Below are positions 22,998 through 34,849 of a DNA stretch of 64,000 nt, piece after piece. The DNA comes from Pammene aurita (Eukaryota; Arthropoda; Insecta; Lepidoptera; Tortricidae), in contig OX352295.1 of NCBI GenBank assembly GCA_947086415.1, forward strand, positions 8,625,501 to 8,689,500. The letters run 5' to 3'. Within the stretch, counting starts at the first letter, position 1; every line of letters starts with the position of its first letter. A model generated the notes under the pieces. That model ran no database searches. It was given only the letters and a program-made list of their open reading frames with translations, and was not told the origin of the DNA. The position numbers and the translations under genes are program-made.

Positions 22998-23222
22998 TTT
23001 TATATCATTGGCAGTGATGCCTGACAAGAAAACTATATGGAATAAAATCGGTTGAGCTATTTTTGAGTTCTAATTATAACTCAAAAACGCATAGTAAAAT
23101 GACGTAAGCGCCGCATAATATCCCTTAATAAACGACCTTTTGAAAGGTTATATTGTAATAGGCCGACAACTACGGAACCCTACACTGACCATGGCCCGAC
23201 ATGCTCTTGGTCAGTTTTTTTT
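22998..23222 (-). repeat. GGCCAAGAGC-family repeat, truncated
   Basis: Reversed relative of the repeats at 17488 and 26408. The plus strand shows TACGGAACCCTACACTGACC and GACATGCTCTTGG near 23170..23210. One end is missing. Confidence 0.6.
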
Positions 23223-23372
23223 TATGTTATATTAAACTAACATTGACTATGTGTAATTGAGTAATTGATTTTTTATGTAGTTATTTAAAAGTTTTAAATA
23301 AAAGAAATAATAGTATGTTCATTTATTTTTCGATACATTAACATCCTTTTCGCTTTGCTTTTAGTTCCGTAG

Positions 23373-23426
23373 TGGCTATGTGCAAAGTTTGTTTGTGGTG
23401 ACACAAACAAACTTTGCACATAGCCA
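23373..23426. repeat. perfect 25-bp hairpin
   Basis: The arms TGGCTATGTGCAAAGTTTGT(...) at 23373..23397 and the exact complement at 23402..23426 are separated by the 4-base loop GTGA. There are no mismatches. It could be a young palindrome or a small-RNA-like hairpin. Confidence 0.85.
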
Positions 23427-23535
23427 TCAGATAGAATTTTAAATAATAAAAATCGTCAATCTTGAAGCAAATCAAATTATTTTGTTCAATATTTTTTGAT
23501 TTGCAATTTTTAAGTAGTTACACTACTTTAAATAA

Positions 23536-23741
23536 ATTGAAAATAGATGTCATATACTTCAGAAAAAGTGACCAAACCCTCCGGTGTCCGAGGCCAGATT
23601 TGAACTGGCGTCTTCAGCTTTCGCGGCTGACGTCCTGACCACTAGACCACCCGGTCACGCACACACACACAGTTCAAATCTGGCCTCGGACACCGGAGGG
23701 TTTGGTCACTTTTTCTGAAGTATATGACATCTATTTTCAAT
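23536..23741. mobile_element. head-to-head SINE pair, 71-bp perfect inverted repeat
   Basis: The arms 23536..23606 and 23671..23741 are exact reverse complements (71/71). The minus copy keeps a tRNA-like head: A-box-like TGGTCTAGTGG, B-box-like AGTTCAAATCT, and an anticodon-like loop that lacks the invariant T33. It is therefore not a tRNA gene. The plus copy starts abruptly at the B-box after a CA-repeat. Perfect identity suggests very recent fold-back duplication or gene conversion. Confidence 0.8.
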
Positions 23742-24153
23742 AAAAATCGTCGTTAAAAAGAAGGTTCTTATTCTAAATATTGATATATATTATCTGTGTC
23801 CGATTTATTGACCGTTAACACTCGATATCCATTTTTATCCACATCTTAATAATGCAGTCAAGTGAACAAAAAAAAACTGGAAAATATCCATTCCATTGTA
23901 ACCGGTGAGGCGTACAGCAATCCTTGTTATATTTGTAAATAATAAATAAGTGTGATTTTCCCGCTGTAGTCGTCTCAGACGGCAGGACGCGATTTTCCAC
24001 TAGATGTGTTGCCAGAATAATAAAATCCGGGAAAATTCGGACCGAGCGGCTGGCGTCAAATTGATTATTGATTTATTTTATATTTGTACATCATTGTTAG
24101 GGCGTTCTTTGTATCTTGTTGGTTTATTTCAATGTGTTTTATTTTATGATTTA
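23742..24153. other. unassigned intronic DNA
   Basis: Nothing recognised. Confidence 0.35.
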
Positions 24154-24449
24154 CTAGCTGTGCCCGCGGCTCCGCCCGAGTGGAATTCTGTCTGTGTCAG
24201 TAAGCGGCTAATTCACCCCTAATTTCTCTCCCGCTACCCTGGAGGCGGAACTTGAAGTAAAGTTGACAGACGGATAAATAGTACATTACTGCAGAAACCA
24301 GTAAGTAAGCTTTCCTGGCTGAGTATTTAGTAGCCGTCCGAGTCGAAGACGAGGACGGCTACAATACGAAGCCAGGTAAGCTGATTACGGTCGAAGCATG
24401 TATAGTGCTTTTCTCAAACATGTAAGGAAATAAAATTACTTGTTTAGTG

Positions 24450-24594
24450 CTTCAGTTACTGGCTGAGTGATTTAATGTTGTATGAAAATCCTTTACGTAC
24501 GTCGCGCTGAACCTGCCTTGGAATAGAGTCCCTACTGGTCTCTAATTACTAACGTAACAGGAACATTTCCGAGCATGTTTGAGAAAAATATTTT
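24450..24594 (+). repeat. 145-bp direct repeat, left copy
   Basis: Nearly identical to 25858..26002. The only clear difference is AACGTAACAGG versus AACGTAATAGG. It begins CTTCAGTTACTGGCTGAGTG and ends GAGAAAAATATTTT. The pair encloses 1.26 kb containing the tyrosine-recombinase exon. Confidence 0.9.
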
Positions 24595-25069
24595 TAAATT
24601 CATCCCGGACCACAAATGATCTATCTATTTTTGTCTTAGTGTCTCTCAATTGGATTACGAGTCTTTGGTAGTAATCATACTTAATTCCAATCCTCTGCAT
24701 GCTCCTGTTATGCCCAAGATCATGGCTACCTGTAATAGATAATAGTAGATATATATTTCATTACCTAGGCTTTTTTATTCAATGAATTAAGACTTTTTTG
24801 TAAATATTCAGTCATAAAATTAATATGTAGAATATGTTATTGGTGTCCTGATTAGTTTTAGTTAAGTTTTTTGTTAGGTAGGTACATTCATTATTATTTA
24901 TTAAATTATAGTCAGACCAAAACTTTTTTTGTTATTTTTTGTATCTTATTAGTGCAAATGTGGTTTTGCTAGGACACTGGACGAGCAGTAAATTATCAAG
25001 ATTATGTAGTTACTTCATTTTTATGCAAGTAGGTATGTAAAATATGATTAAATAGTCAGATTTGCTTAC

Positions 25070-25495
25070 CTTTATAGCAAGATATGTATCATCAGGTGCG
25101 CAGTTGAGGAAGGTTTCTATGTTTTCACTGCTAAATATTCTTGCTTTCTTGGCCTTGTACCCAGCTGAATTCCTTTTTAACCAAGCACGTAAGTTTGAAA
25201 AACTCTGCATGTCAATATTATGTTTCAGCTGCATTGTAGCCTTCATCATGGAATACATTGCCCATAATGATGATGGCTTTTTCGATTGAGCCATTTCTGT
25301 GAAATAGGCCAGGAAAACTGTTTCCGAAAAGCTATGTGCATTTTTATCTGCCCTCCATTTAAGGAAACTTTCGTAACATGTGATATACCTCTCTTTTGAT
25401 TTAGCTGGCAGCAAATTGTTTAAAGCTAATTGCGCCTCGGCTCGTAGTTCCGGAGGGGTCCCATCAATTTCCATGTCGTTTTCGTCAGAAGTCAT
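25070..25495 (-). pseudogene. first exon of a Crypton-like tyrosine recombinase gene (fragment)
   Basis: 142 codons from MTSDENDMEIDG to the splice donor AAG/GTAAGC at 25070. After an acidic N-terminus, the stretch LLPAKSKERYITCYESFLKW through ETVFLAYFTEM and the helices up to ENIETFLNCAPDDTYLAIK looks like the SAM-like core-binding domain of insect Crypton-type tyrosine recombinases. The catalytic domain, with its R..H-x-x-R and Tyr, should follow in a second exon. I do not find it in the 450 bp downstream before the direct repeat. The frame is open, so it decayed little or was captured recently. A domesticated-gene origin is possible. It cannot function alone as a recombinase. Confidence 0.6.
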
Positions 25496-25857
25496 TTTAT
25501 TAAAAATTTTAATACTATCCAAGTATCCAAGCAAGATAAAATTATTCGTTATCGATGAAAGAAAACGATGCAATAAAATATATGTATTTTCCCTCCAATT
25601 TTTTTTTTTTTTATGTTCGTATTTTTCTTTCAACTTGTTACCGGTTATTCGAGATTAAACTGTCTTTGTCGATTTATTGTAACATATTCGGTTTTAAAAT
25701 AAAGTTTTTGGTGTGTTAATAATAGTTTTATTTATAAGTATTACTTTTTGTACCTACATAAAAACCGGAAAACACAGAAAAATATTGCTGACCTTTTTTT
25801 TCTGGCAGAATGACTCGAGCCTTTGGCATAGTAAGATTGATCAAAAATTTAAAACAA

Positions 25858-26002
25858 CTTCAGTTACTGGCTGAGTGATTTAATGTTGTATGAAAATCCT
25901 TTACGTACGTCGCGCTGAACCTGCCTTGGAATAGAGTCCCTACTGGTCTCTAATTACTAACGTAATAGGAACATTTCCGAGCATGTTTGAGAAAAATATT
26001 TT
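25858..26002 (+). repeat. 145-bp direct repeat, right copy
   Basis: Partner of 24450..24594. Immediately after it the Helitron sequence resumes (AATTACCACTAAATG). Confidence 0.9.
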
Positions 26003-26407
26003 ACAATTACCACTAAATGAAACTACACTCAAAAATGAATACTTTTTATTATCACATTATTTTTTTTTGGCATGATTTAAACGACATAGAGTAGTAGGTG
26101 TATATCGGACGATACAGGACCACTTTTGTATTTATACGTTCATGTCCACGGCAAATATCATCCAAATCGATTCTCCCGTCAAATCAGTCTAAGCATGAAA
26201 GGTAAGAACAGGCGCGGTTGAAATTGGGATGGGGGGGATGATTTTTTTCTATTTGAGGTGCACTTAGAGGGGGGCATGCAAATTTAACTCAATCGAGTGT
26301 AGTGGCTACCCGCCCCCCCCCACTTTTAGACGTTGAAGTTTTACGCTACGTATAACCTGGGTGGGGATTAGTACTCCTTAAGGGGTGATTTCCGGGATAA
26401 CAATGCA

Positions 26408-26768
26408 AAAAAAACCGGCCCAGAGCATGTCGGGCGATGCTCAGTGTAGAGTTTCGTAGATGCCGCCCTGTTATAAAATCTGTTATAAATAAAACATCCG
26501 TTCAAAAGGTAGTTTTTTACGGGATATTTGGCGGGATTGTGGCGCTTACGTCATTTTACTATTCGGCACTTCCTTTCACTACGCGTTTTTGACTGATAAT
26601 TCAAAAACGGCTGAACCGATTTTATTCAATATAGTTTTTATTGAAAGTTCTTATCAGGCCTCACCAAATTTCAGCTTTCTAGTGCGAACGGTAACTGAGC
26701 TAGGCCGCGGACAGACGGACGGACATGGCGAAACTATAAGGGTTCCTAGTTGACTACGGAACCCTAAA
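26408..26768 (+). repeat. nested GGCCAAGAGC-family repeat, full length
   Basis: It runs from AAAACCGGCCCAGAGCATGT to GACTACGGAACCCTAAAAA, about 360 bp. It is orthologous in position to 17488..17790 in Helitron copy A. Confidence 0.65.
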
Positions 26769-29460
26769 AAGAGATAAATAGTAGTTTATGTAACTGTTAC
26801 GTAATAAGGCCTAATTATGTACAGAAGCATACACTGCTTTACCTACACACATATTAAAAATCCATTGAAACCATTAGAATGACCGCCATTACACCGCCAT
26901 GATCAACCTTATTGCGCAGGCGGTCGGGGGGGCGGATTTTTATTACGTTACCTGAGGTAATGAACTTTCATACGTTTTTACCACACTGTCACATACTGAT
27001 GTTACGTTACTGGTTGCAATAATGGTGGTAATTCTAATTCCATACGGTTCCGAACGCGGAAAAGAGGATTTATGATATTGGTGTATTTATTCTTCAATGT
27101 AATAAGCACATTACAATGCACTAATGTAATGATAGTCAGAGAAAAATAAAATACGTGAGTGTCGTGGAACACTCGCTTGGAACGAAGTTATGTTATTTTA
27201 TTTTAGATTTTTTCGCATATTGGTTTTAATTTTTTTTGTAATTTGGAAAATTGGAAATTTTAAAATTTAGAAATTTTGGTATTTTGGAAATTATGAAAAA
27301 TTTTGAATTTTTTGAAATTTTTGAAATTTTTGAATTTTTTGAATTTTTTGAAATTTTTGAAATTTTTGAAATTTTTGAAATTTTTGAAATTTTTGACTTT
27401 TTACTTTTAGGTTCTCGACTTTTTTCACTTTTATCACTTTGTCACTTCTCAGTTTCACTTTTCACTACACTTCACTTCACTTCACTTTATTCTATTTTAT
27501 ATATTTTTTATTTCATTCCATTTTACACGTTTCTCAATCGTATGGGTGTCGCGTTTTCGTGACGTGACGCTTTTTCGTGACGGTCACGTGACTTTTTTTC
27601 GCCTAGCCCCCCATCCGCGAACCGTCCGATAAGGAACTTCGTTCCAAAACTACCACCGGTTCTAACCCTACACCTCTGGCCCAAGAAGTAGTATGACCGA
27701 AAAGAAACTCGACGGGACTTATTTTTTTCAAAACAGTAATACATTATTAGATCTTAATGATACAAAATAATGCGTAGTTCTTCAAGAAGACATATCAAAA
27801 CAGCTTGAGAGACAGATAATGTACCCATTGTTTAATTATAAAGAAAAATAAATCCTAATCTGACTGCTTCACAAAACGTTTGATATGTTTTCCTACCTAA
27901 ACGGTGTCCTATAAATGTTAGATGATTTTGTAGTAGTTTTTTGGTTTGGGCCATGCATCTTTGTCCGTCATATATAGTCCTCGAACCTGCAATAACCCTT
28001 TGACATTCATGACATTTTCAAATATTTCTTAAGAGCGGGTAAAGGTAAATTTAAAGCATCGACGGGTAACATGTTATAAATATGAACACCTTGAACAAAA
28101 AATTACAAATTATTTAAATACCAAATTTCATCTAAATACGTACAGTGGTTATTGGTTGTTTTTTCCCCATGTAAACTTCCACCCCTTTTGCATCCGCTTA
28201 AGGGATAATTTCCGAGATAAAACTATTTTATTTCCTTTTCCAGAGCTCAAATTATCTCCATACCAAATTTTATCTAAATCGATTCTGCGGTTAATAATTC
28301 CCTATACACATTTCGATTTTGGGGGTGAAAACTATTCTTTGTCCTTTCTCGAGACCCATGCTATCTCTATACCAAATATCATCTTTATCAGTTCAGCGGT
28401 AAAAAAAACCTCATACCAACTTCCAACCCCCTTTTACACCCCCACAAGGGTTTATTTTCGGGATGAAAACTATTTTGTCGTTTCTCGGAACTCGAATTAT
28501 CTCCATACTAATTTCTATTAAAAATTCTCCATACAAACCTTCAACCCCCTTTTCACCCCCTCCCGGGTTGATTTTCGGGATGAAAACTATTCTTTGTCCT
28601 TTCCCGGGACTCAAATTATCTCTACACAAAATTTCATCAAAATCCGTTCAGCCGTTTTCACGTGATGCGCGGTCAAATAAAAAGACAAACAGATAAACAG
28701 ACAAAAATTCTAAAAATTGATGGAATGTGTTCTGTTACCGATTCTAAGTATCCCCAGCCAACTTTTTTCGAATATATTCCATTAACAGACTTTCGACCCT
28801 GTTCAGCTTTATTATATGTATAGATAGTTTTTATTGAAAGTACCTTTCAGACTTCACTTCCATTATTTTTTTCAAATTTTTACAGTTATAAAGTAAGATG
28901 AGGAGGGGGGGGGGGCTTTTTTAAAATGAAACTATCCTTTGCCCTTTCTCGAGACCCATCCATACTATCTCTATACAAATTTTCATCTAATCAGTTCAGC
29001 GGTAAAAAATTCCTCATACCAACTTCCAATCCCCTTTTCACCCCCACAAGGGTTTGAAAACTATCCTATGACGTTTCTCGAGACTCAAATTATGTCCATA
29101 CTCATTTCTATCTAAATCGTTTCAGCGGTAAAAAATTCTCCATACAAACTTTCAACCCCATTTTCACCCCCACCAGGGTTGATTTTCGGGATTAAAACTA
29201 TATATTATCCTTTCCCGGGACTCAAACTATCTCTATACAAAATTTCATCAAAATCCGTTCAGCCGTTTTCACGTGATGCGCGGTCAAATAAACAGAAAAA
29301 CAGATAAACAGATAAACAGACAAACAGATAAACAGACAAAAATTCTAAAAATTGTTGGAACGTGTTCTGTTATCGATTCTAAGTATCCCCAGCCAACTCT
29401 TTTTCGATTATCTTCCATGTACAGACTTTCGACCCTCTTCAGCTTTATTATATGTATAGA

Positions 29461-29777
29461 TGTTGGCTGAATGAGGCTATAATAAGCTTAGTAAAGTGCA
29501 ATCTTAAATAAACCAAAATATAGGTCAAACGGCAATAGAACCAATGAATTATTTAACAAAATTAGTAAATAAATAAAAACTATAACTATCAATATTATAA
29601 ATTTCATTTAGGTATGTCAAGTTTGCTTCTCGTCCCAGGAAAGGATATATAATATCCAAAATCCATGAAGACATAGTCGCGTCAGAAGATAGTCTAATAT
29701 AAAATGGCCCATTTAACAAAACCATAAGACTTTGCTTATTAGTATTTAGGGCCACATACTTAATTCTAATATACAAG
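29461..29777. other. unassigned spacer
   Basis: Nothing recognised. Confidence 0.3.
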
Positions 29778-30007
29778 GTGTAACAAGAATAGTGGTGATC
29801 CGTTTAATGGCGTATAGTAATTGGTATCGTATTGCAACTACAAAAAAGTGAGAGAATTTTTTTTTGGACGGGAATGTATTTTTGTTTGTATGGGTCACGT
29901 CATTCTAGCCGGCCAGCCCTCCATACAAAACCAATATTTTTTTTCATATTTTTCATAATTAGAATATGGTACCAATTATGCCCTTAAACGGCCTTTTTTG
30001 TTACACC
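29778..30007. mobile_element. MITE, GGTGTAAC family, intact copy
   Basis: It starts GGTGTAACAA and ends with the complement GTTACACC. Middle block: TATGGGTCACGTC...GCCGGCCAGCCCTCCATAC. About 230 bp, non-coding. It serves as the reference for the split copy at 7794..14892. Confidence 0.75.
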
Positions 30008-31150
30008 TATTGGTACCACACATACGTTGATACCCTGGGATACCCTACGAATAACTACTCAACTATGTTGCTATGCCCTGACAGGGTAACCATGCATGCA
30101 CTTAAAACATGTTAACACCTTAATGTAACCATGGTTCGCAATAAAAAATGAAATGAAATATCATAAGTAACTTCTACTTTCTAAAATAATGATGAAACTT
30201 CGAACTCTCCTTTATTAATTTAAATAACAATACCTCATTGTTTACCAAAAGTCACCATATTGGTACAATAATGAAAGCGAAGGGTCACTATTAAATACCT
30301 AAATCTTTGAGACCCAACCAAATGGCAAAAGTCAATTGTGTTAACTTGGCGAAGCGGCCGCAGTCAATAATAATTTTATTTTAATGGCGATAATAGTGTA
30401 TTATTATTATTAAAATAGTATAATAGTGTATTATTACGGCAGCACGGGGATGACGCTTGAGTGGTTGTGAATGACATTCAACGGTTTTTATTTTAAGTAC
30501 ATTTTTTCTTTTGCTACTTTTGTATTGTACTGATTCTGGTTTGACGCGTGCTGAGAGGGAAAAATAGATTTAAATGGAATTATATTTTATATGAATAATG
30601 AAGTTGTATCTTATGCTACGATTATTAAGTCACCTCATATCTTTTATTACAAGTGAAAGTAATTCGTGAAACTTTTCATTAATATCAAAATTTAGAGAAT
30701 TTTGTATAATCTAGGTATTATGTTAGGTTAACCGGGTAAATTGCGACATTTGCGACCCCTAAAGTAAATGTGTTTCTTCTATAAAGATAAGAAAATGGTA
30801 CATATTATTATTATTAAAGCCTTCCTTTATCTCCCCCTAAGTATTACACGTATGTATTTCAATTCAAATGATTTATTTCGAATCAAGGATTCATAGATTG
30901 TTAGTACATACAGCTAGAGAAGACTTTTAAAATTAGGGTTATTTATTTATCGTATGGCTACATGTCACTGGATTTAGCTAGGCATTTCTTCCCTGGGGTA
31001 GTAGTAGTGGGAAAGCAGATGATGAAGAAAATCCAGTGAGTGCTGCCAGGTCCAGATGGGACAGTGCAGCTGCCAAGTTTGTTACTCTTTTAGCACCACC
31101 CAGGGATCACGTGTAGGGTTGTCTAAGGGTTAGTGACATAGAATGACTAT
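30008..31150. other. unassigned intronic DNA
   Basis: No gene was recognised. A (TAT/TTA)-rich run lies near 30395..30430. Confidence 0.35.
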
Positions 31151-31154
31151 TAAA

Positions 31155-31330
31155 TAGTAGTAGTAGTAGTAGTAAAACACTTTATTGTACAAGAAAACAC
31201 AACGAAAGACATATAACACAACATATACGTACAAAGTCGAACTTATCCCTTTAAGGGATTTCTTCCAGTTAACCTTTGAGCAATAGTAATAATTAAATAA
31301 AAATAAAACTAAAAAACCCAAAAACAATCG
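31155..31330 (-). mobile_element. LINE 3' tail with (TAC)n end
   Basis: Minus orientation. A trinucleotide run (TAGTAGTAG on plus) at 31155..31175 is followed by CACTTTATTGTACAAGAAAA and CCCTTTAAGGGATTTCTTCC. Related tail sequence lies at 38540..38780. Such short tandem tails are typical of non-LTR elements. Confidence 0.55.
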
Positions 31331-31420
31331 GTACAGTATACCTACATAACATTAAATAGTAGTTCTTTTAAGTAATCTGGATGCACCATTTTTCAACATT
31401 GACGCTGATTTATTTCTTTG

Positions 31421-31744
31421 TTATAGTTTACTTAGGTAGGAACTCCTCTTTGGGTATAGGCCTCTATAGGCCTCCTCCAGTTTAATCCAGTTTTCTCTAT
31501 TTTTGGCTTTCTTTATCCATTCCTTGCCGGCTGTAGCTATGATGTCGTCACTCCATCGTTTCATAGGTCGTCCTCTTCGCCTTTTTCCGCTAGGTCCTTT
31601 CCATCTCGTTACTTCTGGTGTCCATCGCTTATCGTTGTAACGTGCTACATGGCCGGCCCATCGATATTTTAAGCTTTGACAGTAATGTAGGGCATGAATT
31701 AGATTTGTCTTCTTTCGTATGCATTTGCTTCTTATTTTGTGCAT
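31421..31744 (-). pseudogene. RTE-like retrotransposon ORF2 C-terminus (fragment)
   Basis: The frame reads ...KYRWAGHVARYNDKRWTPEV..., then GKRRRGRPMKRWSDDI, AGKEWIKKAKNRENWIKLEEA and a stop. This W-A-G-H-V-A-R ... G-R-P-x-x-R-W-x-D-D pattern is the conserved tail that follows the reverse transcriptase in RTE-type LINEs. Endonuclease and polymerase are absent because the copy is 5'-truncated. A second, non-coding scrap of a similar sequence lies at about 42415..42535. Confidence 0.8.
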
Positions 31745-33099
31745 TTTCCTTATTTTTAGAAGGCTTCTTTACATCGCTTTCTGGCTGTTCGTTTTGTTTT
31801 TATTTTTGTGCTGTAGGTTAATGGCACGAATAACCAGTATTAAATCTAACCTAAAACGAACTTTCGTCAGCGAGGTGTAAATGTGCCATAGGGAAAATTG
31901 CATCTTTTCGTAAATCTAGAAAAATCACAATATCGTCAATATTCTTACGTAATTTCCCACTTTGACATTGCTAAAAAAAGCTAGTTTAAATTTACCACAA
32001 ATTAATAGTAGGGTGATCTGTTTAGGCTCAAAAGTAATTTGCATTTATAACATCCGAAACACAACACAACATTGCAAAAACGACACCAAGATAAAAATCT
32101 TGACACGGTTATTAACGAATAACGTAACAGACTCGCAACTCATCCCCTATTGTAATCCGATCCGAGCACACTTGTGGCGACATATCTCCTATAATTACAT
32201 CCATAATCACCGAATTAAATCTGCCATCGAAATCATTGAAAAAACTCATAAATATGCATGAAACTGTCATTTCGCCGTGCTACACCAAAAAGTCCTTTAT
32301 CAATACGAGTTTCATAATGACATCAGACTTTTTTCTCTTAAGAGGACTTCGTTCCCTCGAACAACAGTTCAGACAAGCACACCGTTTAATACACAAAAGC
32401 GACACTGGAGTGTGGACGCCGCATAAAATTATAATAAATATCAATAGAGCGAGACGAAACTAAACCTCAATGCAATAGATAAGGACACTGGTCATCCCTT
32501 GCATTGCCACAGTAAATCGTAAAGGTGACAATGCATTGACATGTCATTTGGGGGGCTATTTTGTGTCGCGTGGGGTAAGTGCGTCATAACTCATGGTCGA
32601 GTAGGGTATGAATTTGGACGGCTATGGTGATTTCGCGCTGTCTGATGTGGTGTTTAAATGTGATAAATAGATGCCTTAATGTGTGAAATCGGCGCTTTAA
32701 CTGATTTTATATTGAATTGTAAGGGTAAGGTCACGGGTTTATTGAAATCGGTATTACTTACTTGTCATTATTATTTGTAGTAAGTTTCGGTTCAAATTGA
32801 CGGGATTGGCAGTTTGAAAATGACTCGAAACGCATTTTAAAAGTCGATGGCCAAATTGATTTTTCGCTATTGTAAAAATAAAACAATACCCAATTTGTAC
32901 CATCTTTCTCAAATTTTACGGTACTTGAGTGTATTTAAAGAAGAATAAATGTGTATTTTTGTCGAACCATCTTTATTTTAAGGTACCATTTGGCGTTTAC
33001 GCTTTCATTGCTCTACAATACTTAATTGTACAACGTACGACACAAACGCCATCTGTCAATTGGTACCTTTATCAAAATAATGTCACAATTATAGAAATA
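31745..33099. other. unassigned intronic DNA
   Basis: Two overlapping plus-strand open frames near 31962..32463 resemble no family I know. They lack a supporting pattern and are probably chance. Confidence 0.35.
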
Positions 33100-33280
33100 C
33101 AGGATGTAAGAAAAACACTGTTGATCACTGATGAAGAAAATGTAGCAAAAAAATTTTTGGACGCAATTTTTTTTTTAATGGGGCACGTCGTCCCAGCCGG
33201 TCAACCCTTCATACGAAACTATTTTTTTTGCCGTGAAAAAAAAAACATTTGCTTAGCTTTTCATACACCTTGTAGACTTA
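33100..33280. mobile_element. MITE, GGTGTAAC family, degraded copy
   Basis: It contains the family's middle block (GGGCACGTCGTCCCAGCCGG) and remnants of the terminus (GGATGTAAGAAAAACACTG). Confidence 0.6.
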
Positions 33281-33649
33281 CCGTTTTGTACTTTTTTGTC
33301 TCCAAGTCGTAACCCTTTGCTACGCCGCCGACGCTACGCCGTAGCAACGCTATGGATACATTATTCATGTTGTTTCATTCTTAATGCCATATTTTTACAT
33401 ATTTATACTTGCAAAATATGAAAGCGAGACATATTTTTTTAACACTGAGTTTGTTGCCCTTTTGTTTGTCGTAAATAAAGGACGAAATTTACAAATCTTC
33501 AGATTATTTATGATAATTTGTTTATCGAAACTTTTATGTAGTACCTATATTGAAGAGCTCTTTTAATATTGCAAAGGCATGGATAGCTGGAAGAGATCTT
33601 TTAAAGTAATTGCACACTTAGCGTAATTTTCATGCAATAAAGTGTTTTC
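33281..33649. other. unassigned intronic DNA
   Basis: Nothing recognised. Confidence 0.3.
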
Positions 33650-33946
33650 AACCGACTTCAAGATTTCCAAGGAGGAGGTTATCAATTCGTCGGGATCTTT
33701 GTTTTTGCTTTTTTTACGTATGTTCACCGATTATTCAAAGACGGCTGGACCGATTTAGAAAATTATTTTTTTATTTCACAGAGTATACCAGTTGGCCCAG
33801 GTCAGGATCTGATGATAGGATCCTGGAGAAATCGAGAGAACTCTTCAAATATTATAGGCACACCTATAGTGATTTAAATAACTATAAAATTTTACAGTAG
33901 CTCAGGCATTTCCTTTTCGAAAGGTGGAGGCTAAGTGAAGTTGGTT
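33650..33946. mobile_element. AACCGACTTCA-family DNA element (copy 2)
   Basis: Same termini and interior as 3609..3904 (for example GTCGGGATCTTTGTTTTTG and GATCCTGGAGAAATCGAG). The right terminus has one mismatch. Confidence 0.6.
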
Positions 33947-34564
33947 CTTTTTTGTTTAAAATTATTGTACTATTGTGTTTTTCACTGCTACTACAACGTA
34001 TAGACAGACCAGCTAAAAAAACGAAGGCTCGTCTTTATTATAACTATTATATGTAACGAAGTAATTACCATGTAACTATATTGGACTTTTTGAGCAGCCT
34101 ATATTTCGGCACAGTTACATGCGCCATCATCACGGAGTAACTGACATTGTGGCGAGATTTAGTTGTAGTTTACCCACACACCGTAGCGATATACCCTCTT
34201 TCGAGTTCGCTTTTTTCGTCCGTTGTCACTGCTACTAATACCGTCCGCATTCTCACTTGTAACTCGATCACGATCAAGACACACAACACTTTCAAAAACT
34301 CCAATATACATGGTAAATATCCCGTTACAAATAATAGTTTTAATGTTAATGACAATGTGAGATTGAAATCGTCTTTATTATCTTATTTACACTAGAACTA
34401 TCAAACAAATCAAATTTATGAGTAGGTATATATTTTCTCTTAGTATCTGGCTACACGATTTCACGATTTTTATTTAGATTATCTACCGTAGGTAGTGATA
34501 TGTTTTAAAGGGATTTTATATACTATTTTTATTTCACTTAATATTTTGTATTCTACAATCAATC
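33947..34564. other. unassigned intronic DNA
   Basis: Nothing recognised. Confidence 0.3.
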
Positions 34565-34849
34565 TTCTTCCTCCTAGCGTTTGTCCCGGCTTGGGGTCCG
34601 CTTGACAACCTAATTCCATGAATTGGCGTAGGCACTAGATATTACGAAAGCGACTGCCATCTGACCTTCCAACCCAAAGGGGAATTAGGCCTTATCGGGA
34701 TTAGGTCCGGTTTCCTTACGATGTTTTCCTTCACCGAAAAGTGACTGGTAAATATCAAATTATATTCCGTACATAAGTTGCGAAAAACTCAGTGGTACGA
34801 GCCGGGGTTTGAACCCGAGCCCTCTAGATTGAAAGTCTTCTATTCTACT
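34565..34849 (-). mobile_element. tRNA-derived SINE
   Basis: Minus strand. B-box GGGTTCAAACCCC in the head, then the core GTGAAGGAAAACATCGTAAG typical of lepidopteran SINEs. The tail matches the copy at 60229..60509. It is the reference for the split copy at 9049/13691. Confidence 0.75.

Larger units (their letters stand above)
24276..26002. mobile_element. foreign segment inside Helitron B
   Basis: Copy C at 1..325 runs continuously from the TTGACAGATGGATA block to AATTACCACTAAATGAAACT. Copy B is interrupted between these same blocks by this segment. It contains a hairpin (TAGCCGTCC and complement near 24330..24360), two 145-bp direct repeats and a Crypton-like exon. It may be a Helitron-captured gene fragment or an independent insertion. 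Confidence 0.65.
24154..29460 (-). mobile_element. Helitron copy B with acquired DNA
   Basis: Minus orientation. It starts TCTATACATATAATAAAGC at 29460 and ends CTAG at 24154..24157 behind a GC hairpin. The flanks are A and T, as expected. The body parallels copy A (17124..19823) from about 26140 on, including a second internal 5' terminus at 28824. It also includes a GAAATTTTT-rich simple stretch at 27300..27400, CACTT-rich sequence and repeated CCCCTTTTCACCCCC blocks. It differs by an extra ~1.7 kb between about 24276 and 26002. No Rep/helicase coding was seen. Confidence 0.78.

Noticed and set aside
24450..26002. LTR retrotransposon with 145-bp LTRs
   Set aside because: No primer-binding site, polypurine tract, gag or pol between the repeats. 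The enclosed frame is tyrosine-recombinase-like and spliced.
28156..28696. 121- and 77-residue open frames, and an overlapping minus-strand frame
   Set aside because: They lie in the tandem CCCCTTTTCACCCCC blocks of the Helitron, and similar low-complexity frames appear in each repeat.
31962..32463. two overlapping plus-strand frames (99 and 75 residues)
   Set aside because: No recognisable motif. Length and composition are compatible with chance.
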